The position numbers and the translations under genes were made by a program. The notes below the pieces were generated by a model that was not told the origin of the DNA, did not search any database, and saw only the letters and a list, made by a program, of their open reading frames with translations. From a virus, in IMG/VR virus record IMGVR_UViG_3300044618_002471, positions 1 to 64,000 of that record: DNA of 64,000 nt; one strand, given 5' to 3'. Positions within the stretch are counted from its first letter, which is position 1. Each line of letters starts with the position of its first letter. Shown one piece after another: positions 28,464-37,076 of this stretch.

Positions 28464-31336
28464 TGGCTTCTTTTTGTGGTTTAGATTTTAGTGTACAAGT
28501 TACGGGAGATTGTTCAAACAATGGTTCAGGGGCGTTTAGTTTAACTATAACTGGAGGTGCTCCTGACTTTACTGTACAATTTTTAGGTCCGACAACTGAT
28601 GTATATTACTTAGGTCCAGGTGTCACTGCAACAACATTCACATCTTTATCTGCAGGAAGTTACGTATTTGAAGTTTTTGACACCTGCTTAACTGCGGGTA
28701 CACCTAATGTCGGAACCGCTTATATATCAAGTGGTACAACTGTGACATGTATTGATATTGAAAATACTAGTAATTTACTAAATAATGGAGCCATTACCGC
28801 TCAAACATCTAATATTTATGCCCCAAGTACATTTTATTTATATGATTTTTACAGTGGGTTAACAATTTCTGGACAATCATCTACAACTGGTTTTACTTTT
28901 ATTGGATTATCTGCCTCAACATATTACGTTATTGCGGATGACGGAGGAGGATGTACCGGACAATCTGAAACAGTAATTATAAAAAGCTCAACAACTTTTG
29001 ATTATGGGTTTTATATTGTTAGTGATTCCGTATGTCGAGGAGAAAACGGTAAATTGTTTATTACTGGATTAACAGGACAACAACCTTACACTTATTTATG
29101 GTCAAACGGAGAAACAACATCATCAATATCAGGATTAACAGCAACTGGTTATACTGTTACGGTTACAGATAAAACAGGTGCGGTCGTAACAAAAGGAGCT
29201 GAAGTACCCCAAACACCCGAGTTAAGTATTTTAAGTATAACTCCTTATTCGGCTTCATGTTATTCAAATGATGGTTCAATGTTAATTGTAATAACAGGAG
29301 GAACTGCACCATACAATTATATATTATCAAATGGTAAATCAAATATAAATTATTCACAATTCCAAACTTTTACTGACTTATCTCCGGAAGACTACACTGT
29401 AACTGTAATTGATTCTGATTTTTGTACAACTAGTGCGCAAGTTTCAGTTTTAACACCCAGTGGATTTGATGTTTTATCAAAGACTGTTACAGACTCTTAT
29501 TGTGATACATCAAGCGGGTCGATATCAATAAAGTTAATTGGAGGATATCCAAACTTTACATATACATTGTCAGGAAGTAATGGAATAAACCTATCACAAA
29601 TCACAAATGTAAATTCACACACATTTTCTAACTTATACTCTGGAGAATATTACCTAACTATAAGTGATTTAGGTACTTGTGTTTATAATGAGTTGATTAC
29701 AATAAATTCAATAAACGGAATTTCAATAAATATTGAACCACAAGACGCTACTTTTAGAGGTGATGATGGGTCTGTTTTAATTTATACAAATTCAGGGGCC
29801 GCACCATTTACATATAGAGTATCAGGTCAACCTACAATTACTAAATCTGACAGTTCAGTAATGTTCAGAAATTTAAAAACTGGCTCTTATTTAGCTTCAA
29901 TAACTGATAATAGTGGATGTACGATAAATGAAAATTTTTATATAGGACAAGTTGAACCTGTTGACTTCTTGGTTTACGTTCCACAAATACCGAGAGGTAA
30001 AAAAGGGTCTATTGAAGTTTACATAACTAAGGGAACCCCACCATTCCAAGTTGAATGGAGTCAAAATGTAGGTGGTAAAACAGGATTAACTGTTACAGAT
30101 TTGAGTGCAGGTACCTATAGTGTTTCCGTAACTGACGGTAATGGTAGTACACAAAATAGAAGTGCAACAGTTAATTTTTCTGATTTTATTTCTTCATACT
30201 TAGTCTACAATGTTTGCGATAATGATATAAATCAAAATGGAACCGTTGCTAAAAAAGGATTGAGAGAAATGTTAGTTGAAGGTTACTTAACTTTAACTCA
30301 AGATGACACCAATTGCATATTAAATTCCGCGGTATTCAATACTAATGTGATTATAAATGGTAATACATACCAAAGTTCTTTTTACACGTCTAATTCTTTG
30401 GACGATTTTCCTTTTGATAATGATTTTTATTTGGCTACTGAAACAATATTATTAAGTATAGATGGAATTGACAGCGTTGATTTTAACTCAGTAACAAATC
30501 AAGTCAGAATTAATACAGGATGTTCAGACCAAACAGTGTCATTATTAGACCAACAAATAATAATAAATGTACTAATACAATATGATATAAGTTGTGAAAA
30601 TTGTGGAGGTAACGGAGCAAACCCAGCTGTTGGATTGGACTTTGCTTTTGTTTCATCCGACGTTAATACATTTGCCTACGATACCCAAGGAAGATATTTA
30701 TATTCTTTACCACAACTTAGTGATTACCCAAGTTCTTTGGGTATAACACGAGACCCTTCTAATACAAAACTTTGGATTTTGGATATTACGGGTACTTTAA
30801 TTTACGAGTATGATATTGAAACTTCAATTCCATTACAGGTATCATTTAATCGGCAAATTACTCTTAGTAATACGTTAAGCAGAGCCTTGGTATGGTACAA
30901 CACAACTACTTTGATTTCTTTTATAGATGGGTCACAATACCTATCGTTTGTTGATATTTCAACAGGGTCGGTTAGTAACGGTATATTTTTATCTACAACC
31001 CCATCAACGGTAGTATCCAAAAATATTTTAATTAATTCATTGGATAAAATAATTATTGTATTAACTAATATAACAGGAAGTCATTTATTAGTTCAATTTG
31101 ATAGTTATGGTAATAGTGAGGCTAAAACAACGTTACCAGTATCGACTAACGGATATACTATGTTCGAAGATAGTGGTGTTTTTTATGTTGTTAATCTTGA
31201 TGATTTAAATGTCTATTCAGTTGAACCTACATACCCATATGATATCAATTTTTGTTATATTTTAGAAACTCCACAATCGGTATCTTACCTTTATATGACA
31301 CAAATAAACACTTATGTTACAACTAATTTTACATAA
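28463..31336 (+). CDS. Tail fibre/adhesin with SprB-like repeats and propeller-like C-terminus
   Basis: The 957-residue protein begins with about seven degenerate repeats of roughly 80 residues (about 5-590). Their pattern is C-x-x-x-N/D-G-S/x followed by 'ITGGTAPY', 'LSNG', 'F-x-x-L-x-x-G-x-Y' and 'VTVTD-x-x-x-C'. This is the SprB-repeat signature of Bacteroidetes surface adhesins. A linker domain follows. Residues about 715-957 form the propeller-like domain shared with three minus-strand fibres; landmarks are 'LWILDITGTLIYEYDI', 'LVQFDSYGN' and 'VYSVEPTYPYDI'. Fusion of host-adhesin-like repeats to a shared terminal domain argues for receptor binding. It overlaps the preceding gene by one base. 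Confidence 0.78.
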   Translation: MASFCGLDFSVQVTGDCSNNGSGAFSLTITGGAPDFTVQFLGPTTDVYYLGPGVTATTFTSLSAGSYVFEVFDTCLTAGTPNVGTAYISSGTTVTCIDIENTSNLLNNGAITAQTSNIYAPSTFYLYDFYSGLTISGQSSTTGFTFIGLSASTYYVIADDGGGCTGQSETVIIKSSTTFDYGFYIVSDSVCRGENGKLFITGLTGQQPYTYLWSNGETTSSISGLTATGYTVTVTDKTGAVVTKGAEVPQTPELSILSITPYSASCYSNDGSMLIVITGGTAPYNYILSNGKSNINYSQFQTFTDLSPEDYTVTVIDSDFCTTSAQVSVLTPSGFDVLSKTVTDSYCDTSSGSISIKLIGGYPNFTYTLSGSNGINLSQITNVNSHTFSNLYSGEYYLTISDLGTCVYNELITINSINGISINIEPQDATFRGDDGSVLIYTNSGAAPFTYRVSGQPTITKSDSSVMFRNLKTGSYLASITDNSGCTINENFYIGQVEPVDFLVYVPQIPRGKKGSIEVYITKGTPPFQVEWSQNVGGKTGLTVTDLSAGTYSVSVTDGNGSTQNRSATVNFSDFISSYLVYNVCDNDINQNGTVAKKGLREMLVEGYLTLTQDDTNCILNSAVFNTNVIINGNTYQSSFYTSNSLDDFPFDNDFYLATETILLSIDGIDSVDFNSVTNQVRINTGCSDQTVSLLDQQIIINVLIQYDISCENCGGNGANPAVGLDFAFVSSDVNTFAYDTQGRYLYSLPQLSDYPSSLGITRDPSNTKLWILDITGTLIYEYDIETSIPLQVSFNRQITLSNTLSRALVWYNTTTLISFIDGSQYLSFVDISTGSVSNGIFLSTTPSTVVSKNILINSLDKIIIVLTNITGSHLLVQFDSYGNSEAKTTLPVSTNGYTMFEDSGVFYVVNLDDLNVYSVEPTYPYDINFCYILETPQSVSYLYMTQINTYVTTNFT

Positions 31337-31369
31337 AATTATTTAAATTATTAAATACATATATTATAA

Positions 31370-34006
31370 ATGACTGTAACTTGTGGACTTTTTATATATT
31401 CTGAATGTTTTACTGGAGGGATAATGGCCGTTCAAGACGGACTCTTCAACGGAAGACCTCAATATGACTTCTCTTTCAGTTTTAATGGTAATATAATAAA
31501 TGGAAGAATATATTGGGACTCAAATGAAAATGTATGGTATGCTGAAGACACTGGTGCCCAACAAATAATGAGTGTACTACCGTTTGACCGTCCTCATCCT
31601 TATGGTACAAACGCGGAATGGGAAAATTATACATTATTAACTTATGGATGTTTGTCAAACAGTACATCATTCAATACAATATGGTTTCCCGATTGTCCTC
31701 CGACTTACTTTGAATTTTGTTGTCTTGGGGAAAACTCGACTAAAATTTTTATAGGTGTTCAAGATTTTGAATATTATGGTTACATTGGTAGTATTTTTTA
31801 TTTGGAATCACCACAGTTCAGTGGATGTGCTACTGTAATACAAGGTCCAATACCTAATAACTCAATAGTTTACAATTCGGTCAGTAATTCAGTTCAATAT
31901 GACAGATGCGTTAGCTGTACGGCTGACACTGTATCTTGTATTACTCAACCGGTATACACAACCCCAACACCTAGACCTGTCGTTACTGCAAATACGGTAT
32001 GTGGTGGGGTTTCATTGGTTAATGAGTGTTTGCCAATTTCTGTACCTATAATGACTGTTATATGTGAAACAACAAACGTTACCACATACGGGGGAAATGA
32101 CGGTTCGGTTGAATTAATAATAAGTGGAGGTACTCCTCCATATAACATTTTATGGAAAAACGGTAATACAGGATATGGTATATATAATTTAATTGTTGGA
32201 CAATATGAGTATACCGTAACTGATTATTATGGAGATTACACAACTAACGGTAGTTGTTTAGTCCAACAGCCACCAGTTCCAACCCCACCGGTCCCACCAT
32301 CTAATTATTGTCTAAACGTTAATATTAATGGTCAAGCCTTTAATATTCAGTTTGAAGTTTTTTTACCGTATAATGGAGGTATTCCCTCTTATAAAGGGTA
32401 TGATGAAAATGGAGAATGGGTATATGACTTGTTTTTTGATACAGGAGTCACCCCAAATAGATGGTTTTTAGAGGGTCCAGTTACTGCTGGTGATTTAGTT
32501 AATTATAACCCAAGCTATCCTCCTATAACAGGATGGACATGGTTAAATCCTGGTTTTGCAACAACAACAGGAATTGAGGGGGATTGCCAAAATTACGGTG
32601 ATTTTTGTATGACATTAAACGTCAATTCATTTGCAACCCAACCTTATAGGATTCAATTTCAACAAGGGGGGGTTGTTAATGGACAACCTAGTTGGATTGA
32701 TACTTCAAATATATATAGTGTTATTTGGGTTACAGGAAACAATACAAATCCGCCTTATTGGTCATTAGTTGGGTTACCTAATTATTTTAATAATCCAATT
32801 GTTAATAATGACCCTACCGTACCACCATTAAACGGATGGACTGTAGAAGGTACCTCAGGTGATATAGAAACAAATGAAGGTGACTGTTTCTCCGAATTTA
32901 TATGTGCGTATTTTAAAAGTGATTGTGGGGATGAAAGTATTGAATTATCCTCAGGAGACACTATAAATAATAATCCTACTTGGTATGGTATCTTACCTTG
33001 TGGTGAAGAAGGGTCTTTTTTCATATTTTGGAATGACGAGGATAATTATTGGTCAACAAGTGGATTGACTTCAGTTACTGGTTTTGGAGATGAAGCCAGA
33101 AAAATTAGTAATAGTTACACAGGCCCATTTGGTGTTTTATCAACTGAAGGAAACTTTGAATTAAGTGTTTTTGAGGGGGAATGTAATCAACCTGGTAGAG
33201 CCCTCACAATAACCACAACTGTTAATGAACCGGTCACAGGTAGTGATGGAGGTATTGTTATTGGAGTTGACGGAGGAGTGGAACCTTATGAATATTCTGT
33301 TGATAATGGAACTTCTTATAGAAACTTACCTATTTTTTATGGTTTGAAAAGCGGTATATATGTTATATCTGTTAAAGATAGTAATGGTGTAGTAACGAAA
33401 ACATCAGTAACTTTGAAAGTACCCCAACCAAAAACAGTTTATCAGGTTTCATTAAATACCACATCTAGAAGAACATCAAATACTACAACAGTAACTACCA
33501 CAGAATATACCACTGCAGTTTCTGTTGTCCCTTCGTTACCTAGTGGAGTCACAATTACTTTTGATTTAATTCATACGGATAATTACAATGTTTCACCATA
33601 CGATTATTCAGCAACTTTAACATTGGGTTCGATTATACTAAAAAATGGCTCGGAAATATTACCCGACCTTACTGAATATAATTCTTATAGTGAAATTAAC
33701 ACAACGATTGGATGTCAAAACTATACTAAATATATCACGGCAACTACTGACACATGGCAAAATATCACAATGGGTTATGAAGACAATGTAATTGTTACAA
33801 CTACAGTTTCAATACTAAGAAATGGAAGATATCCATGTTATTCGGCAATTAATACTGAAAATTATTCATTATTTAATCTTTCCATTATAGGGTGTAGTAA
33901 TTGTGAAGTTTCAAATCAACAAGGGTTACCTCCAATATCACCAACACCATCAACAACACCTTCGGCCACACCAACAAATACCAATACTAATACAGCCTTG
34001 ACATAA
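31370..34006 (+). CDS. Tail fibre with four W-rich modules and SprB-like repeats
   Basis: The 878-residue protein contains four related modules of about 60-80 residues (nucleotides near 31400, 32300, 32600 and 32890). Each has an NG-x-P-x-Y/W turn and a W-rich strand, for example 'NGRPQYDFSF', 'GGIPSYKGYDENGEW', 'NGQPSWIDTSN' and 'NNPTWYGILPCG'. Two SprB-like repeats are interspersed ('GGNDGSVELIISGGTPPYNI' and 'GVDGGVEPYEYS'). The C-terminal tail is Thr/Pro-rich ('SPTPSTTPSATPTN'), like the linkers in the minus-strand fibres. A TATTATAA sequence lies directly before the ATG. It is likely a host-recognition fibre. Confidence 0.7.
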   Translation: MTVTCGLFIYSECFTGGIMAVQDGLFNGRPQYDFSFSFNGNIINGRIYWDSNENVWYAEDTGAQQIMSVLPFDRPHPYGTNAEWENYTLLTYGCLSNSTSFNTIWFPDCPPTYFEFCCLGENSTKIFIGVQDFEYYGYIGSIFYLESPQFSGCATVIQGPIPNNSIVYNSVSNSVQYDRCVSCTADTVSCITQPVYTTPTPRPVVTANTVCGGVSLVNECLPISVPIMTVICETTNVTTYGGNDGSVELIISGGTPPYNILWKNGNTGYGIYNLIVGQYEYTVTDYYGDYTTNGSCLVQQPPVPTPPVPPSNYCLNVNINGQAFNIQFEVFLPYNGGIPSYKGYDENGEWVYDLFFDTGVTPNRWFLEGPVTAGDLVNYNPSYPPITGWTWLNPGFATTTGIEGDCQNYGDFCMTLNVNSFATQPYRIQFQQGGVVNGQPSWIDTSNIYSVIWVTGNNTNPPYWSLVGLPNYFNNPIVNNDPTVPPLNGWTVEGTSGDIETNEGDCFSEFICAYFKSDCGDESIELSSGDTINNNPTWYGILPCGEEGSFFIFWNDEDNYWSTSGLTSVTGFGDEARKISNSYTGPFGVLSTEGNFELSVFEGECNQPGRALTITTTVNEPVTGSDGGIVIGVDGGVEPYEYSVDNGTSYRNLPIFYGLKSGIYVISVKDSNGVVTKTSVTLKVPQPKTVYQVSLNTTSRRTSNTTTVTTTEYTTAVSVVPSLPSGVTITFDLIHTDNYNVSPYDYSATLTLGSIILKNGSEILPDLTEYNSYSEINTTIGCQNYTKYITATTDTWQNITMGYEDNVIVTTTVSILRNGRYPCYSAINTENYSLFNLSIIGCSNCEVSNQQGLPPISPTPSTTPSATPTNTNTNTALT

Positions 34007-34021
34007 AATTAATTGATTAGA

Positions 34022-34029
34022 TATTTAAG
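34022..34029 (+). promoter_or_regulatory. Weak TATTTAAG element
   Basis: TATTTAAG in the context 'agaTATTTAAGagta' lies 4 bases before the preferred ATG at 34034 and resembles the TATTTATA element. The match is imperfect, so function is doubtful. Confidence 0.2.
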
Positions 34030-34033
34030 AGTA

Positions 34034-36439
34034 ATGGGTTATATAATAAAAAATACTTCAGGTTTAATTAATTCTAGATTAACTGATGCGGGCAGAAAAA
34101 AATTATCACAAGGTAATTTTAATATTTCATATTTTCAAATTGGCGATAGTGAGGTGACTTATAATACTTTACCAAGTACGTATAATCAATTTGATACTAT
34201 GATATTGGAACCTGGGTTTAACTCACATAACTCTGCTGGTGTACCCGAGTCTAATAAACAATATGTTAAATACCCTTACTATGTAAGTAACTCACAAGGT
34301 AATACTTATGGGATTCCTTTCATGGACTCACAAATTAGTAATATATTTAATACCGCGGCTTTAAGAGGATTCTTTTATGGTGATGTAACACAAGACCCAA
34401 TTATTTGGAGTGCTTTAACAAGTTCTGATATTGCAATTAATACAAATTATATTGTAGATATGACTACCTTAACAGGTGGAACTGGAACTACTATAAATGT
34501 TATATACGATTCTTGTAATGAATTAATGTGTCGAATACCACAACCTGGTGACATAATAACGATATATTATAATGGAGTTGGAGCAGGTAATTGCAGTTGT
34601 CAAATTGCTCCTCCACCCACCCCAACCCCAACACCTCAACCGGCACCTGAACCTTGTTACACTTGTGACCCATGTGAAACCCCACAACCGACAAGAACAC
34701 CATCAGGTACACCATGTTTACCGACACCACCTAGAGTTATTTGTACACCGCCAAGACCTCAAGAATGCGTCATGTCAATGACAAATTGTTACCCTATTTT
34801 AACTTATAAAATAATTTCATTTTGTAATAATATAATGGAGTTAGATAGACCTGTACCAAATTTTGATTATTTCTTGAATGGGTGCTATGGTAGAATAATG
34901 GTATATCCATCAGGTATGACTCAATTGTATGATACTACAACACCTAGACCTCATTGGAATGATGATGTTATTAATTTTGAATCAGTTTGTGATGTTGACC
35001 AAAAAGATGTTAGAATTTGGAATATGAATATTCCGTGGTCTGAAAATCCGGCAGGATTGATATCTAGTTCATATGTTGATTATTCAGGATTTGGTTCTAA
35101 ACAATACTTGGGTTCTAAAGAGTATTATGGATACGCATCTGATTCGGGTCAAACAGATAGTAGTTCAGTTTTCTTTTATAATTCATTTGATGAAAGACAA
35201 ATTTTACCACCATCAGACCAAAAAGCAATTGCTATCATACACTATACTAATTTTACAATAGATTTCTTTTATGGTGAAAAGTTTGCAATGCAACCGCATG
35301 ATGAAACAAACCCTGTTGATACTACAGGCGAGGCTAGAAACTTTAGATTACATATTCCTTGGTTAATGTGGCATAAGTCACCGGATTGTTGTAGTGGACA
35401 AACTTTTTATGTTGACCCACCTAATTTTGATGATGTTGAATTGTTCAAAGTTCAGTATTTACAATCTAGTAAGAACAATGATATGAACGTACCGGGATTA
35501 AGGTATTTCCATTTGTGGGATACTTATGCTAATTCTGACGGTTATCCAAGCAGAATCGGAAAAGTATTTCCGGATGACAAAATTATTATTATAGATGATG
35601 AAGAAATTATAGCCGCAATGTCATACAAGTCCAATAGAAATTGGACATTACCGGCACCCCGAGTGACATTAATAACGCCAAATACTTGTAATGCTGCGGG
35701 AGAATCAGATACTGGATTATTAAGTGCTAACACAGAATATGTTTATGTGACTTATTTGTTTACTAACAGTACAACTTTTACAAATTTTTTACACTGTAAT
35801 TATTACATTAAAGTACAAGGGCCTAATTTAGATTGTTCAAATTCGGGCTCACAAAATATAGCAATTAGATTCGGTGAAGAATTCAATTGTTTGAACGTAC
35901 CGGATACCGTTCCATCTGATGTTAATGGTTTCATTGCAAATGGTTTTTATATTTTGGTACAAAAAGTAACGGGTGACATTAGACCTAATTCTTCAGAGTG
36001 GAGAATAATTGACAAAACAGGTGATTTATCACCATATTTAGTGAATAATTTTATTCCATCAAATGGAATGACAAGTGTTACTTTTACAGTTACCAATGAT
36101 GAGTATGAATCGGCACCATTTTATGATTTGAATGATTATATTCCGTTAGTACCTGTTAATCCGACTGGAATAACTCTAAATTTTGGAGACGAATACTATT
36201 TTTATGGTTCCTTAGAAAGCGACATTCAAGCGACTATTTATGAAATGAGGTATAAGGTAAACTTAGGAGCAGCTGATTTCCAAAATACAAGTAATCCTAC
36301 GTGGACACCTGGTACGTCTTCATATATTACTGACATTGGTCTTTACGATTTAGACAAAAATCTTATGATTATATCAAAAATGCAGTCACCTGTTTTAAGA
36401 ACGGGATTACAACAGTTTTTGATAAAGTTTGATTTTTAA
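34034..36439 (+). CDS. Tail fibre / baseplate protein with conserved N-terminal attachment motif
   Basis: The ATG at 34034 gives an 801-residue protein. A TTG 21 bases upstream is possible but less likely, since the product then begins cleanly with 'MGYIIKNTSGLINSRLTDAG' and AAGAG lies just upstream. The segment 'RLTDAGRKKLSQGNFNISYF' plus 'QIGDSEV' is typical of T4-type structural proteins that sit near the tail or neck. A central Pro/Cys-rich linker (about residues 195-250, with 'CYTCDPCETPQP') follows, then a long beta-rich body and a C-terminal domain ending 'RTGLQQFLIKFDF'. It is the last plus-strand structural gene before the resolvase. Confidence 0.7.
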   Translation: MGYIIKNTSGLINSRLTDAGRKKLSQGNFNISYFQIGDSEVTYNTLPSTYNQFDTMILEPGFNSHNSAGVPESNKQYVKYPYYVSNSQGNTYGIPFMDSQISNIFNTAALRGFFYGDVTQDPIIWSALTSSDIAINTNYIVDMTTLTGGTGTTINVIYDSCNELMCRIPQPGDIITIYYNGVGAGNCSCQIAPPPTPTPTPQPAPEPCYTCDPCETPQPTRTPSGTPCLPTPPRVICTPPRPQECVMSMTNCYPILTYKIISFCNNIMELDRPVPNFDYFLNGCYGRIMVYPSGMTQLYDTTTPRPHWNDDVINFESVCDVDQKDVRIWNMNIPWSENPAGLISSSYVDYSGFGSKQYLGSKEYYGYASDSGQTDSSSVFFYNSFDERQILPPSDQKAIAIIHYTNFTIDFFYGEKFAMQPHDETNPVDTTGEARNFRLHIPWLMWHKSPDCCSGQTFYVDPPNFDDVELFKVQYLQSSKNNDMNVPGLRYFHLWDTYANSDGYPSRIGKVFPDDKIIIIDDEEIIAAMSYKSNRNWTLPAPRVTLITPNTCNAAGESDTGLLSANTEYVYVTYLFTNSTTFTNFLHCNYYIKVQGPNLDCSNSGSQNIAIRFGEEFNCLNVPDTVPSDVNGFIANGFYILVQKVTGDIRPNSSEWRIIDKTGDLSPYLVNNFIPSNGMTSVTFTVTNDEYESAPFYDLNDYIPLVPVNPTGITLNFGDEYYFYGSLESDIQATIYEMRYKVNLGAADFQNTSNPTWTPGTSSYITDIGLYDLDKNLMIISKMQSPVLRTGLQQFLIKFDF

Positions 36440-36442
36440 TTT

Positions 36443-37042
36443 ATGAAAAAATCTTTAAAGGAAAGTCCCAAGATTCTTGGGCTTGATGTCTCGACAAGTA
36501 CAATAGGATGGGCTTTATTTGATATTATGTCTAAAGAGTTATTGGAGCTAACCCATATATCACCTAGACCAAAACCTAAAACAGATAATAAAATTCATGA
36601 GTTACTATCTAAAGCTGAAATTTTTAGAACTAAATTATTACAGTATAAAGATTTAGGTATTACTAATGTGGTAATTGAAGAGCCACTACTTAATTCTAAT
36701 AATGTTTACACTATCAGTACTTTATTAAGATTCAATACTCTTATTACAAAAGAAATCTATGATGTGTTAGGAATTGTCCCTGAGTTTATTTCAACATATA
36801 ACTCAAGAAAAAATGCTTTTCCTGAATTAGTTCAAAAAAATGATAAAGGTAAACATGTTTTATTCGGAGGTTTACCTAAAGATATTGATAAGAAACAAAT
36901 TATTTGGGATTTGGTTGCAAAACGAGAACCTCAAATTCAATGGCAATATACTAAAAACAATACTCTTAAAAAAGAAAATTTTGACCAATCTGATGCTTAT
37001 TGTTGTGTCCTTGGTTATATGAATCAAGAAAAAGTTTGGTAA
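36443..37042 (+). CDS. RuvC-like Holliday junction resolvase
   Basis: The 199-residue protein has a RuvC/RNase H-fold nuclease layout. It shows Asp15 in 'ILGLDVSTSTIGWALFD', a strand ending in Glu-Glu in 'NVVIEEPLL' near residue 78, and the late acidic motif 'NFDQSDAYCCVLGY' near residue 184. Such enzymes cleave branched DNA, here probably during packaging or recombination, where T4 uses endonuclease VII. It starts 4 bases after a structural gene and faces the convergent minus-strand fibre cassette. The four-carboxylate set is only partly assignable by eye. Confidence 0.8.
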   Translation: MKKSLKESPKILGLDVSTSTIGWALFDIMSKELLELTHISPRPKPKTDNKIHELLSKAEIFRTKLLQYKDLGITNVVIEEPLLNSNNVYTISTLLRFNTLITKEIYDVLGIVPEFISTYNSRKNAFPELVQKNDKGKHVLFGGLPKDIDKKQIIWDLVAKREPQIQWQYTKNNTLKKENFDQSDAYCCVLGYMNQEKVW

Positions 37043-37052
37043 ATTTTTTTGT

Positions 37053-37076
37053 AAATCTAAAATTATAGGTTTTTTT
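37053..37076 (+). terminator. Possible weak terminator between convergent genes
   Basis: AAATCTA and TAGGTTT can pair with one G-U wobble around a 6-base loop and are followed by a T run. It lies in the 32-base gap between the resolvase and the convergent minus-strand fibre gene. The AT-rich stem is weak and the opposite strand pairs less well. Confidence 0.35.
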
